Source: Phymorhynchus buccinoides
Taxonomy: Eukaryota; Mollusca; Gastropoda; Neogastropoda; Raphitomidae
Direction: 5' to 3'
DNA length: 64,000 bases
NCBI GenBank assembly: GCA_017654935.2
Contig: CM065684.1
Coordinates: forward strand, 58,084,284 to 58,148,283
How positions within the stretch are numbered: the first letter of the stretch is position 1; every line of letters begins with the position of its first letter. Shown here piece after piece: positions 32,463 through 44,574 of this stretch. The notes beneath the pieces were generated by a model. The model was given only the letters and a program-made list of their open reading frames with translations, was not told the DNA's origin and did not search any database. The translations under genes were made by a program, and so were the position numbers.

Positions 32463-32553
32463 GGGTAAGACGGGGTAAAAAGCGCATGGGCGGGTAAGAA
32501 GCCCACCCCAATTATCTCATGAAATGAAGCAAATTTCAGTCTCATTTTGCCCA
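32463..32553. mobile_element. MITE family D, half copy
   Basis: Left half of the palindromic element seen whole at 61675-61889 (gacggggtaaaaagcgcatg ... tctcattttgccc). It ends exactly where the LINE frame begins, so the LINE probably inserted at the palindrome centre or replaced the second half. Confidence 0.8.
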
Positions 32554-33890
32554 ATGTGGATGTGAACAAGGCTCAGGGGCCAGACAAGATCCCAGCCAGA
32601 GTGCTCAAAGAGCTACATCAGGAACTAGCAATTCCTCTAACAATTTTATATAATAAAAGTTTAGAATTTGGGGAACTCCCATCAGATTGGAAAACAGCAG
32701 AGGTCATTGCAATCTTCAAAAAGGGTACAAGAACTGACCCAGGTAACTATAGACCAGTGAGCCTGACGTGCATATTATGTAAGATTTTAGAACAGTTTGT
32801 ACGGGACGCTGTTGTTAAACATATGGTAGATTTTAATCTGTTCACAGAATGTCAACATGGGTTCAGGACAGGGCGTTCTTGTATGACCCAGTTGTTAGAT
32901 GTGATGGACGATTTAACCCAACTTTTAGAGGACAAAGAGGCATTTGATATTATTTACTTAGATTTTAGAAAGGCCTTTGATTCTGTGCCGCACGAAAGGC
33001 TACTTCTTAAACTGGAAGCTTACGGGATAACAGGAAACATATTAACGTGGGTTAAAAACTTTCTGAAGGGAAGATCTCAAAGAGTGCGGGTGGGAACAAA
33101 ACAGTCTTCTAACACCGATGTTTTAAGTGGTATTCCCCAGGGTAGCATCCTGGGCCCAGTACTTTTTACAGTTTTTATAAATGATCTCCCAGAAGACATA
33201 CAAAGTGCATGTAAGATATTTGCAGATGATACTAAGGTGTATAATCGTTCCCAAAATTCAGATGTACTGCAAAACGATATTAACAGACTCATAGAATGGT
33301 CAGAGAAGTGGAATTTATATTTTAACGCAGGAAAATGCAAGGTTATGCACGCGGGGTACAATAATCCAAGTAAAGCATATGAAATTACTCATGGCTCATC
33401 TAAGCATGTTTTAGATACTTGTACAGAGGAGAAGGACCTAGGGGTTATATTTGATTCAAAACTCAAATTTGATAAGCACATCACAACAGCGATAAATAAA
33501 GCCAGTAGGATGCTGGGCTTGATCAGAAGGAGTTTTAAAAACTTAAATAAAGAGGTGTTCATAAATCTTTACAAATGTTTAATACGGCCTCATCTTGAGT
33601 ATGGCAATATAATTTGGAATCCCTTTCTTAAACGACAGTCCAGTGCAATTGAGAAGGTACAGAGGAGAGCAACCAAACTGATAAAATCCATGAAAAATTT
33701 GGATTATGAGGACAGGCTAAGTAAATTAGACTTGCCATCTTTAAAATACAGAAGACTAAGGGGAGATTTGATAAATGTTTACAAGATTCTTCAAGGCACT
33801 GACAATACTAACAAAGGCTTGTTTCACTTGTCTAACGAAATTAGAACCCGTAATATAGCCTGCATAATAGGCTCCTTCGACGTCAGATAG
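32554..33890 (+). mobile_element. CR1/Jockey-group LINE reverse transcriptase, 5'-truncated but open
   Basis: About 440 codons without a stop. RT motifs in order: NKAQGPDKIPARVLKE, GNYRPVSLTCILCKILE, YLDFRKAFDSVPHERLL, SGIPQGSILGPVLF, FADDTKVY (catalytic FADD), [30 protein letters not shown]. The endonuclease domain is missing. After EIRTRN the frame diverges from the related copy at 36779-37285 and ends in an unrelated tail, immediately before a U2 snRNA-like segment. The long open frame suggests fairly recent insertion. Confidence 0.92.
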
Positions 33891-33908
33891 TTCTCGAATC
33901 GATTCTGA

Positions 33909-33934
33909 TCGCTTCTCGGCCTTTTGGCTAAGAC
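33909..33934 (+). pseudogene. U2 snRNA 5'-end fragment (26 nt)
   Basis: Starts ATCGCTTCTCGGCCTTTTGG and continues CTAAGA, identical to the conserved first 26 nt of animal U2 snRNA; homology then stops. It lies 18 bp after the LINE frame stop. Too short to function. Best explained as a chimeric retrotransposition junction (template switch). Confidence 0.8.
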
Positions 33935-34191
33935 AGTGATTCAGGAACATAATTTTTTGTTTATACCCTAGCTGGTTTGTTTGTTCAGCCCGTCGTACAT
34001 GGCGAAAGCCGATACGCGACGTTAAACTGAACTTCCAACCTTCGACGTACCAGAGATGAGTTGGACGGAAACGAGGCGAGGCTGAAACGACCAAAAATAG
34101 CGGGGCCGAAATGACACGAGGCCGATCTGACCGGTCACCCTTTACAAAGGGGCATCACTCTGCAATCTATTCCCTTGGCGACACTGAAAAT

Positions 34192-36005
34192 ATGGCAGAC
34201 GGTGAGTGAAAGTGAACTGTGCACTAAGACAATAATTGTCATGCGTTTCGAAAGTAATCACACGCTTATGACTGCATGTTTGTGGTAAAGTACACTTCAG
34301 TGAATCACTCTAGTGGTTTTAAGCGTCAGTAACTCCTTATTCTTCTCACTTCTGTGACACTGTGCACCCTCTTTAGTCTTTAAAATAAATGCATTTAGAA
34401 TTTAAGGGCAGGTTAGACAGGCATTACATAAATTTCCAGCATAGCCTAGAGCCACCATCCACCCTCGGACAAGAGGCTCCCAAAATGTGGAGCGACTCGA
34501 CCAAGGAAGGGGACGAATGTATAGACCCGCTACAGGCTGCTAGCCTTCCAGCGGAAAGGAACCTGTGAGAAATGAAAATTCCTAATTGAATTGAGTAATT
34601 GACTATCTAGTGTGGGCTACTAAGGCTCCTTTGTGACATCACCCTGGAGGCGCTCTGCGATATTACCTTGTGTGAGCTACTACAGCTCTCCTGTAACATC
34701 ACCTCTGGAGGCGCTCAGGTTGAGAGGGGGGGGGGGGGCTCAGATCTGGGATTTAAATTCCTCCACCAAGGCTGTGATATTAGTACCTCAGGTGGAAGAG
34801 AGTTCCACTCACCCACAGCTCTGGGAAAGAATGAAAGTTTCCTGTAATTTGTTTTACACTATTAGTATTACAGACAGGAAACTGTCACTCCAGAATAGTC
34901 AGAAGTGACTGTGGTTGCTCTACAGGAAAGAAGAAAGAAGAAGAAACTACTTGTAGGTAGGCTTCTGAGTGAGTCTGTCACATCTGTCTTGATGGGGGAC
35001 TGGCTGGTGTGGAATGTTGATGGCCACCTCTCCATGGTGGAACTTGAAGGTGGTCAGCCTTGTGGAGCGTCGCCTGTCCTTGAGTGGAGGCCAGTCAGTA
35101 TGTTGTCCACACTGGATGTTTGTCAGTAGCGATTAACAACCCAGTGAGCTGCACAGCGCTGGACCTTCTCAATTTTGCCGATGGTGTTGGCTGTATGAAG
35201 GTCCCAGACAGGGGTGAAGCCTAGAACGAACCAAGGATTTATAGGCAGTTTCCTTGACAGTGATGGAGCTACCTTCAGATTTCGTTGAAGGAAGCCTAAG
35301 GTCATGTTGGCCTTGTACACAGTGTTGTTGATGTGGGTGTCCAATGACAGATCTTAAGAGATTGTGACACCCAGGTATTTCACCTCTTCCGCTGTTTGTA
35401 ATTGTAGATTCTGGTCGTGAAGATGGTAAGTGCCAGAAGAAGAAGAAGCAGTGTGTGCAGCTCTCTGTAGTATTAAGAAGAGCAAAGGTGCAGTTTAGCA
35501 ACCCTACCACCTCAATTCATAAGGCGCTTCGATGACTTTGAGCTTGAGGGTACAATTTTCAATGGTCGACTTAGCTCGCCCCTTTCACCGTGCGGTGGCG
35601 CTGCGGTCGAGTGGGTCCAAACCGAGTGGTAGCCTTTGTTGGGGAGAGAGAGGAGAGAGACTCAACTCTCCTCCATGCTTTGGACCCACTCAACCGCAGC
35701 GCCACCATGCATTGAAAAGAATGAGATAAGTGGCTCATTCTCTTAGTCTTATCATGAAATGATTCTATTAATTGTGACATGTCCTGCAGATCAAGTGGCG
35801 AGCACAGAGGGCATGGAGCAGCAGCAGGACAACGCTCCTGAAGTCTCTGACAATATCCATGTGAGAAAGATTATTTATTTTGTTCTTTTTTTCCAGTTTA
35901 AATCAAACCCAAGTTGTTTTGTCATTTTGTAAATTCTTGGATAATGTTGGTGTCTCAACTTTCTGCCTGATATACTGGTAATCAATGTTTGGTTTCTTTA
36001 TGTTT

Positions 36006-36081
<76 letters not shown>

Positions 36082-39000
36082 TGCACACACACACACACAC
36101 ACACACCACAAGCTAACCGTCAATGAAGAACTGAAGAGTTAGACTAAGTGAAACAATCCATGTAGCTTAACATGGATCCCGGAGTTGCTGTGAGTGATTT
36201 TAGTGCAATAGCGCCACTTCCAAGCACGATGGCATGGCACGAGTGTAGAGCTAGTATTCTATTAGTAGAACCATGTTTCTGAGAACACTCATCGTCTACA
36301 ACCGGCCTTCATAAACATGATGCAAATAAATCGAAGGTAATGATGTTACATCATTCCAAAGCACTCCAATATTTAAGACTTTTGTTGTTGTTGTTGTCGT
36401 ACTCTGGCTTAGTTAAAGACGCCAGCCCTGGACCTTCCCAACAGCCGAAACACTTGAACACTATGGCACATATGCGCCAACTAGGCGATGAGAATATTAC
36501 GTGTGTGACCGTTTTTGATTACCCTTGCCACGTGGGCAGCCACACTCCGACTTTGGAGGATCAAGACTTTTAAAATGACCTTTGTATGTTAGCTTCTTCT
36601 TCTTTTTCGATGTTCCCGGGCCATACGTCCATAATGGGTAAGGTACGTATGTGTCCGGTTTTCAGTTTTCACTGGTTTCCCCGCTGCATACAGCCGACAC
36701 ATTCTGATTTCGGAGGAGCTCAAAGGAGAAACATTATTTGGGATAATTTGTTTTTTAAAAGGCAGTAGAAGAAGTTTTATGGAATTAAATACAGAAGTTT
36801 TTTTGAACCTATATAAAAGTTTAGTAAGACCTCATCTTGAGTATGGAAATCTAATTTGGAACCCTTTTCTTAAAAGACAATCTACACAAATTGAAAGGGT
36901 ACAAAGGCGAGCAACCAAATTAATGAAATCAATTTTTAAAAAAATGGAATATGGGGACAGACTTCATAAGTTAAGTTTACCATCCTTAAAATTTAGAAGA
37001 TTAAGGGGAGATTTGATAAATGTATATAAAAATTTTAATAACCCTGACAAAACTAACACGCATTTGTTTCAATTGTCTAACGAATTGAGAACCCGTAACA
37101 GTGATCTAAAAATACTAACCCAATACAGTAGAACTAATATGAGGAAAAACTTCTTTTCTAATAGAGTCACCCAGCACTGGAACAATCTCCCTGCACAAAC
37201 TAAACTTGCTTCCAACATTAACCATTTCAAAAACCTCCTAGATAGTGACCCCAAAATTAATGTTTTTAAATACAATTATGATTAAGACGACAATGATAGT
37301 TCAAAAAGCGCCACAGCTATGCCAATCTGATTGATGAGCAAAACAAATAACAGACAATCAAAAGATAGGGCACATCAAGAGGCCGCGAGGCCTGGCTGCC
37401 CTGAAGATCTGACCTGACCTGATCTGACCAGTAGAATGGGCCAATAAGTCAGAAAGATAGTAGATGACAGACAGCAAAGGGAAAAGGCAGAGTCAAAGAG
37501 TGGAAGATTAGAGGAAGTTTCAAGCACAGAACTTTCAGAAGGTGGGGGAACTATTTTTACGAAAGACCCCCGGTATCCCCACGGGGAAGTATGTTAGCAA
37601 AAAGCAGTTTTCAGACCCAGTTTCAAAATGCGATGCGTTTTTTCTCACTACAGAAGCTGATCACCAGTGAGAAAGAGTCCAGCGAGTCAGTGGCCAAACG
37701 GTCCAAGGTGGAGCTGCAGTCCTTGCCCACCAGGGCCTACCTGGACCAGACTGTGGTGCCCATACTGCTGCAGGGAATGTCTGTGCTGGCCAAAGAACGG
37801 TCAGTGTGTACTATATATAGTACATGTTGATAGTACAGTGGAACCTCCCTATTATCAAGGCCCAGCCACAATACATACAATGCGTTTCGATTGTGACGAT
37901 TTTGTCATATATCTTAAATACAATGACAATATTATAAATGAAATGAGCATTTTCGCTCACTGTAGTGTATAGCCATGTTGACCCCAATACATGAATCAAA
38001 TAACATGTCCGATACAAAAATATTGATATTTCCTCACATCCGTGTACCGTAGTGGAACCTCCCTTATAAGACCTTCAAAAATCATCCCAATGAGGTCTTT
38101 ATAGGGAGGGGTGTGGCGGCAGATTGTCTCCGCTGCACAAATTGTCTCCGAGACAATCCGTGCAGGGAGACAATCCATACTGCCTAGAGGGCACAGATCG
38201 TCTCCGCTGCACGGATTGTCCACCTGTATCGACCCTTACAGCACGGATTGTCTCCAGTGCTAGCTTTCTTTCTCTTATTTTGTATGTCACTTTCTCTTTG
38301 TCACGGTCTCTCTGTCTTTCTCTGTCCCTCTATTTATGTTTATCCATGCAAGCGTGCCTGCGTGAGTGTGCGTACACGCACATATGTGTGTGTGTGTGTG
38401 TGTGTGTGTTCTCGTTCGTTTTTTAATTTAACGTCTCTCCGCCTTACAGTGATCTTAGACAACAGCGACAACAAATAAAAATAAAATGTATGTGTATGAT
38501 TATGTGCAAATGTCCGTTTAAGGGGGTTTGTGGGTGTGCGTGTTGGAAGATATGGGAGGATTGTTAATCTATGCATGCATATAATTTACATGAAGAAATG
38601 GAGTGAGGGTATATGTGTATCTGAGTACCTGTATGATTTAGACCCTATGTTAATGAAACGTCAGTGAAATACATAAACTTAGAATTACTTCTAAACATGT
38701 AAAGGTGACAAAACAATAAATGAACAATATAAAAAAAAAAATATAAAAAAAAAAATTAAAAAAAGAATATTAAACTCCAAAAAAGGAAAATAAAATACTT
38801 AACAAGAACATCAAAGCAAAGGTCCAATTGGGCTCCTAATAAGTCCCCGAATAACTTCTAGAATCTTTGATTCATCACAAAGAATGTCTTGATAGGCTGT
38901 CATTGATGGTTTTGTGTCCGACAACCAAGCAGGTAAATAAAGAAAAAATCACATGGAAATGTGTAATATGATGGCCACAAATGCAGGTTACATTTTTACC

Positions 39001-40893
39001 GAATTTTGTTTTCAGTGCGTCAAGCCTGAATTTAAAAACTAAACTTTTTAGAATCCGCCCTTGATGAAGATTTTGTCCTGTTTTTAATCCATTAGAATTT
39101 TCTCTTTTTGTTCTTTTTTATAGAGGGTAATGTCTCAGTTTGTCTTCTAAACACAGAATCCCAGGATGCTTTTTCTAAAAGACTAATTTTCATGTAGCAA
39201 TAAAGGAATATGAACTTTTGCTAAACTGTTTTCAGTGGCTGCGATAAGAGAGAGACAGTGACAAAGAGAAAGTGACATAAAAATAAGAGAAAGAAAGCTA
39301 GCACGAGACAATCTGTGTTGTAAGGGTCGATACAGGTGGACAATCCATGCAGCGGAGACAATCCGTGCCCTCTAGGCAGCACGGATTGTCTCCCTGCACG
39401 GATTGTCTCGGAGACAATTTGTGCAGCGGAGACAATCCGTTCCGCCACAAGGGGTCTTATAAGGAGGGTAATTTTAATACTTACAAAGAAGGGCAATGTC
39501 TCAGAGAAATAGGTCTTATGATATGTGGGAGGGAGTCTTATAAGGGAGGTTCCACTGTGTTAACAATTATAATAGTTCATGGGGACCCGATAAGGTCTGT
39601 GCTGGCCAAGGAATGGTATACAGTACACAGTATTAACAGGTAACCAGAGGCCAACTAGTGCCCAAGGCTGCAGCAATAAAAATGAGTGTATGTTGTGGAA
39701 AAGTGCAGGCCTTTTCTGTTCTCTTGACTCGACACATCTGTAGTGTAACTAGAGAAAAGTCATCTCTGTTCCATCGCAACTCTCCTTGGTGTTTTCAAAC
39801 ACTGATATATACAGCGTTGCAGACCCACTATTGAGATGCTGTTCCATAAGGTAAGGTCTTTTAAGCTTTTTAAAAACTCATTTGAAATCGTTGAGCTGCT
39901 TTTTTTCTTTTGATTTGTGTCAGTTCTGATTTGCATTCTGTGGCATTTTGTTGTTGCTTTGCTGTTTTTTTCCTTTCTTCTAATTTTTATATTGATTTGT
40001 CATAGTATCTGAAACTGCAATGTTGTCATTAATACAGACCTGCCTACTTGGAATTTTCCCAATCAGTAGCCCAGCCATCAATTTTCAGTAGCATGGCAAA
40101 TTTTTTCGTAGCATCCACAAACGACGGCAATCGATTTGTTCTCTTCCTGAGCCGAAACGCACTGCTTATGTTTCGCCGATTGAACGTGTTGACGGCAATC
40201 GTCTCTACCGTCATGATTCACAGAGAAGTCCGCATGGCAGAGGTTGCACTGCTATGCAGCGAGCATGGTTCGCACCGAGTCAACTTCTGACGATGCAAGG
40301 CCACTCCTCCGTGTAAGCTATTTTGAAAACTTGTGCGGCAGGCCGATGTTTTTTTTATTAGAACAAGATGGTGTGCCAGATGAGTTTCGTTTTCTGGTTT
40401 GGGTTCGTTTTTCTTCGTTTGAAACATCTCCCGAATTGCTACTGCTGCTGTAGTCCGCCATTTTTTTTAGAGAAAAGTAATAAGAACGCATGCGCAGTCA
40501 CTTTGATAAAAACGGAAGTGACTAGGTTATCGCGCGTGACACGGCGTCTGCTCTTAGAAACAGACAAAACCGGGAACGGCATTATATACTTAAAGCAAAA
40601 ATAAAATGCGGCGGCAATTTGTTGTTTTTCCCGTAGCAATGTTAAGGTTGCCGTAGCTCCGTAGCAAAGCTTTATTTTTCGTAGCTGCTACGGCCAAATC
40701 GTAGCAGTAGGCAGGTCTGTTAATATGATGCCATCATTGTCTTTTATTTTGAGCGTGTAGTATTAGTGACAGTCTATGGCTCTCACAAATGGACATTTTA
40801 TTTTGGTCTTTTTGTGTGTGTGATTTCAGGCCACCCAACCCCATAGAGTTCCTTGCGGCTTACCTGCTCAAAAATAAAGGCCAACACGAATGA
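34192..40893 (+). CDS. DPY30: DPY30, COMPASS/MLL complex core subunit
   Basis: Nuclear subunit of SET1/MLL H3K4 methyltransferase complexes; its dimeric helical domain binds an ASH2L peptide. Exons: 34192-34201 (only 10 nt: ATG GCA GAC G), 35790-35860, 37654-37799, 40830-40893 (stop TGA 40891-40893). The intron 3 donor is GTCAGT; all others are ordinary GT/AG and phases agree. The 96-residue product has a short acidic N-terminus ([11 protein letters not shown]) and the near-invariant DPY-30 motif [45 protein letters not shown]. Human DPY30 has 99 residues. A polyadenylation signal AATAAA at 41572 would give a 3' UTR of about 690 nt. The introns carry LINE pieces and nested MITEs. Confidence 0.96.
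34735..35520 (-). mobile_element. L2/CR1-group LINE fragment in DPY30 intron 1
   Basis: Minus-strand frames read [26 protein letters not shown] and [20 protein letters not shown], the thumb region of LINE RTs ([24 protein letters not shown]). Several frameshifts. Confidence 0.8.
35562..35740. mobile_element. Inverted-repeat element sharing ends with 43437-43656
   Basis: ggtggcgctgcggtcgagtg, ggtcc pairs with ggacccactcaaccgcagcg, ccacc. The left end caatggtcgactta matches a terminus of the element at 43437-43656. Confidence 0.7.
36011..36110. repeat. (CT)n(CA)n compound microsatellite
   Basis: About 50 bp of CT followed by CA. Confidence 0.97.
36590..36730 (+). repeat. Dispersed repeat family J, copy 2
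   Basis: tccgtttt/ccggttttcagttttcac and ccccgctgcatacagccgac blocks as at 31738. Confidence 0.7.
36779..37285 (+). mobile_element. CR1-like LINE 3' fragment
   Basis: 168-codon open frame: [55 protein letters not shown], ending FKYNYD and TAA. It is the same family as 32554-33890 and shows the intact C-terminus that copy lacks. Lies in DPY30 intron 2. Confidence 0.9.
37835..37862. mobile_element. MITE family A, left-end fragment
   Basis: ACAGTGGAACCTCCCTATTA only, about 36 bp after the DPY30 exon 3 donor. Confidence 0.65.
38046..39558. mobile_element. MITE family A copy interrupted by a foldback element
   Basis: The left part 38046-38111 and right part 39450-39558 together make one family A MITE of normal length and end in AGGGAGGTTCCACTGT. 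The target-like ggtctttatagggagg and ggtcttataaggaggg on either side of the insert suggest a duplication of about 16 bp. Confidence 0.85.
38112..39449. mobile_element. Foldback element, 1.34 kb, inverted arms of about 205 bp
   Basis: Arms 38112-38318 and 39245-39449 are about 90 percent inverted identical, beginning TGTGGCGG. Each arm contains several copies, in both orientations, of the word GGAGACAATCCGTGC. The centre is AT-rich and GT-rich with no coding capacity. Confidence 0.88.
39595..39618 (+). pseudogene. Possible 24-bp copy of DPY30 exon 3 end
   Basis: gtctgtgctggccaaggaat matches the exon end (codons S V L A K E) with one synonymous difference, then diverges after the donor. It is short, so chance or a local rearrangement are both possible. 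Confidence 0.45.
40035..40719. mobile_element. CAGACCTG-ended TIR element, copy with CGTAGC motifs (685 bp)
   Basis: Termini CAGACCTGCCTAC / GTAGGCAGGTCTG, flanked by TTAATA on both sides (40029-40034, 40720-40725). Subterminal regions are full of GTAGC words (about 40065, 40089, 40110; 40634, 40650, 40664, 40679, 40700). No transposase frame. Confidence 0.85.
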
Positions 40894-41577
40894 AAGACGC
40901 ACCCCTCTTCTGCATCAGCATTTTGCTTGTCTACTAAGTACTATTGACCACATTTGGTTTTTCAACGTTTCGATGTAGGAATCTGAAAAAAAAAGAAAAT
41001 AATGTAGATGTTCTAACGCAATTTGATCTGAAAGATTTTGGGAGGAGGGAAGTTTCGTTGTTGTTTTTGTATGTACATGGTGAGAGGAACATAGATCATG
41101 TGAGGAAAGTGTGGGAAAGAATTGGTTTCTAATTTTACTTTATTTTTGTAAAAACATTTTTGCCTTTACTTTTATAAGATGTACAAATATACAGGAATTT
41201 TGTTGGGAAGAAACAAAATGTAATTAACAGTAAGACAGAGTATGACTCCAGTCTCCGAAAAATAAAATATATTGAAAGAATCTATTATAATAAAATTTGT
41301 AGAAGAATTGTAATTTTTCATTTAAAAAGAATATGTTTGTCTTGCTTATGTTAGTATGAAAGATTATTTCGCAAATTTGCAAAGTGAGTATTGGAATAGA
41401 CTGTCCTTGCTTGGGTGCATATGTGTGTGTGTATATTTGGGTGCATATGTTTGTGTGTGCGCATGTGTGTGTGTGTGTATTTGGGTGCTTAATGGTGTGT
41501 GTGTGCGCACAACTGAGGGTGTCTGTCTTTTTGTGCAGTATGCAGCATAAGTACTGCATTATTGACTTTGCAATAAA
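40894..41577 (+). other. DPY30 3' UTR (inferred)
   Basis: Follows the stop; contains GT repeats at 41420-41510 and the AATAAA signal at 41572-41577. No other gene seen. Confidence 0.55.
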
Positions 41578-41698
41578 CAATTTATGAGAAGTATCTCGAT
41601 GACTGGCCTTCAACTGTTCAAGTCTGTTGTTTTGTGGTGGTACTATGGAACTGCCAAATAAACTGGGGTCCCATTTGATGCATGCATTTCATACACGT

Positions 41699-41940
41699 GA
41701 ACCCTTTCACCGCCAATGTCACATTTTTGCACCACAATGGTTTAGCACCCATGTCACTAAAAGGCATCAAATCAGGTCGTTTTCCGAAGAAGCTATTTTC
41801 TTTATTTTGGGAGGTAAGGACAGGCCTAATGTTATACATGTCACAGAGGAATTCACAATATTGCAGATAATATTTTTCTCTACCCACTTAAGTTTAATGG
41901 TATCTTTTAGCTGAAAAATGGCTGGCGGTGAAAGGGTTAA
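41699..41940. mobile_element. MITE family C, copy 2
   Basis: GAACCCTTTCACCGCCAATG ... GGCGGTGAAAGGGTTAA, inverted relative to copy 1. Confidence 0.85.
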
Positions 41941-42605
41941 AGAACCCAATAGCAACAAGTGCATTGACAATTATCAAACTCTCTCTCTCTCTCTCTGTAA
42001 TCTCTCTCTCTCTCTTTCTCTCTAACATATCAAACAAGAATTTCATTCACTTTTGACTTTTATTTGACCAAATCAAAATGTCACGCTTACAAAAGTTTTC
42101 AAGGGTAAAAGTAAACATATACTTTATATAACACCCAAAAATCTCAATTATATAGAAAACAATTAAAACTTTATGTAAAAATACACATTTGCGTTTTACA
42201 ATCAAATCAAGCGGCTGCCTTCCCAAAGTGCTCATGTATCTCTATTATTTCTTTTGTCATACTCGTAGTCAGTTTTGGCAATACAAGGTCAAATACAAGT
42301 TCACAGTGCTCTTTGATTCTCAAGATTTTTTAAAGCTAAAAGCTAAACACTGTCAACATTACTTGCTCTTGTTTGCCTGCTTTGCTGAAATATTTTGAAG
42401 ATCTTCCATCAGATAAACATATATGTATCATGGCATTCATTCAAGTCTGAAATGTATCAGGAATAATAATACAAATGTGGAGATGGAAGGTAGGGGTGTG
42501 TGTGAAAACACTCTCAGGACTAGTTCTCGCATCGAAGATGTAGTAGATTGCTAATTCTGTGCATTGACCATGATGCAAAAAGTCAAAGAAAACTTGGGCT
42601 GTGTG

Positions 42606-43390
42606 CGCATTGACGTGCGACTTCCATAAGGAAACCCATCCGCAATCCGCAAATAAAGTGAAAGAAAGTAAGTGGATGGAATATGTGGAAGCATTTCCAT
42701 GTGTATGCAGACCTGTTTACCACAAAATTTTCACTGTCGGTAATCCCAAGCTCTCAAATCAGTCATCTGTCAGTCATTTTCTGATCGCGATGCGCATGTT
42801 CAAAAGAAAAGACGAAATTTGCCGGCTGAGAAATCCTTCTACCTGGATTTTCCGCTACCGTCAGAACTTTTGACAAGGGGAGGTGAGGCTGCATACACAC
42901 ACGCTGCAACTTCCTGTCCAAACCCAGCTTCAACACCTGTCAAAATGATTGTGTGTGTGGGGCGATGCTCAGTTACACGTATGTTGTTTTTTCGGCACAA
43001 TTGCGATCACACCTATGAAATGAGCCTGGAAAGTAGACTACCTTAATATATATGAAGGTACACTACTGTAAACTGGAAGCGAACCCACCGGAAGTACAGT
43101 ACAAAACGATTCAAGGGCCATCACTAGTTTTGATATCTGACGACAGTGCCAAGTACGGTTCAAACGTCATGCCTTCTTTCAATTTCTTCTTTGTTCGCAC
43201 TCGTTCAGCGGAAATGCAGAATTTTGTTGCCGACTGTAATAGCGTAATCGGAGGTTCCAAACGTAATAATTACGGATAAGTCTGTAAGGAAAACAGGTCT
43301 GGTGGATGTGCACACTCCTTCATATTTCTTACTTCCTGAGGTTTGTTTGTGGATTGCGGAAGGGTCCCCGTATGGGAGTTGCACACATGT
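42606..43390. mobile_element. Family H palindrome split by a CAGACCTG element
   Basis: The outer parts 42606-42707 and 43302-43390 are inverted relatives (cccatccgcaatccgcaaat vs gtttgtggattgcggaaggg) and together resemble 22447-22566. The insert begins at 42708. Confidence 0.65.
42708..43301. mobile_element. CAGACCTG-ended TIR element (594 bp)
   Basis: CAGACCTGTTTACC at the left, ..AACAGGTCTG at the right. Flanks GTGTATG and GTGGATG look like a 7-bp duplication with one change. No coding capacity recognised. Confidence 0.75.
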
Positions 43391-43397
43391 ACTCACA

Positions 43398-43695
43398 AAG
43401 CCTTAGTCGTATTTTTTTCACTTGAAGTTAATTCAATGAGCGACTTAGCTGGATCTTTTGACCGCCAGGTGGCATAATGCTCGAGTGGGGCTAATCCTCT
43501 CTATATTCTTAGTTGGGGATAAAGAGAGAGAGAGGGAGGAGTCCCACCCTCTCTCTCTCTCTCTCACTACGCCCAACTAAGAATAGCGCGTGATAAGCCC
43601 CTAACGGTTGGGCTGCCCCCTGGCGGTCAAATCATCGCCATAAGTCGACCATTGATAAGCCTTAGTCGTCTTTTTTTCAGTTGAAGTTAATTCAA
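43398..43695. mobile_element. Inverted-repeat element with flanking direct repeats of about 38 bp
   Basis: Element 43437-43656: the two ends pair through gacttagctgg and ttttgaccgccaggtgg against the inverted right end. It is flanked by 43398-43436 and 43657-43695, which share agccttagtcgt and cttgaagttaattcaa-type words. That is an unusually long duplication for a small DNA element. Confidence 0.75.
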
Positions 43696-44326
43696 TTGAT
43701 AAGTTATAAGCAAAGACACAAAACAACGAAAACATCTATGGTTATAAATGTATTATGCAAACATAAAACGCTAGTTATGATATGCATTCTGTATTTTTGT
43801 GTGTAAAGAATTATATAAATAAGAACTGAAAAACTACAGATAAGCAGATGTACCAGATAAATAAAAGAGCCTCTGGTTTTGATGATCATTTTGTAAACGT
43901 TGAATATTTTTATAACAGCATTTTTTTATCTATTAAAAAACAATTAGGAATAACAACTTTATATGAAAAACAAAACTTAAAAATTACGTAAATACAATTT
44001 ATATAAAATGCTAATTTTTAATTTGATTCCACAAAAATCAATTAAACAGGAACAATGAAAAATTAAAATTACAGGTTTAAAATGTTTTCAAGAGCTTCCT
44101 GAGAAACTTAAGATTTAAAAAAAATTGAATATAAATCAAACTACAACCAAAAAAACATGCAAAATTATAGGTTTTAAATACCATGCTTTTATATTAAACA
44201 ACAGAAACGCAAACAAGCAAAACACACACACATGCATAAAAGCAACACTAAAATAATCACATGGAAATGACATGCAGTATATGATAAAATGCAAAATAAC
44301 TTACAGCATAGAACGAAGATTTTCCT

Positions 44327-44567
44327 TTAACCCTTTCACCGCCAGCTATATTTCAGACCAAAATGTCCATTAATTTTACCTGGGTAGAGAACACAATCCA
44401 TCTGTAGTATTGGGGATTCTTCCGTGACATAAAATAAGGTCTATCCTTACTTCCTAAAACTAAGTCAATAGGGTCTTTGGATAATAGACCCCAATTTGAT
44501 GCCTTTAGTAACATAGGTGTTAAATCACTGTGGTGCTAAAATGCAACTTTGGCGGTGAAAGGGTTAA
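44327..44567. mobile_element. MITE family C, copy 3
   Basis: TTAACCCTTTCACCGCCAGC ... GGCGGTGAAAGGGTTAA. Confidence 0.88.
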
Positions 44568-44574
44568 ATGAAAT

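Noticed and set aside
32554..33890. RT frame as a host gene or complete LINE
   Set aside because: Typical LINE RT with related broken copies in the window; it lacks the endonuclease and its normal C-terminus.
33909..33934. Functional U2 snRNA gene
   Set aside because: Only the first 26 nt match; the Sm site and 3' stem-loops are absent.
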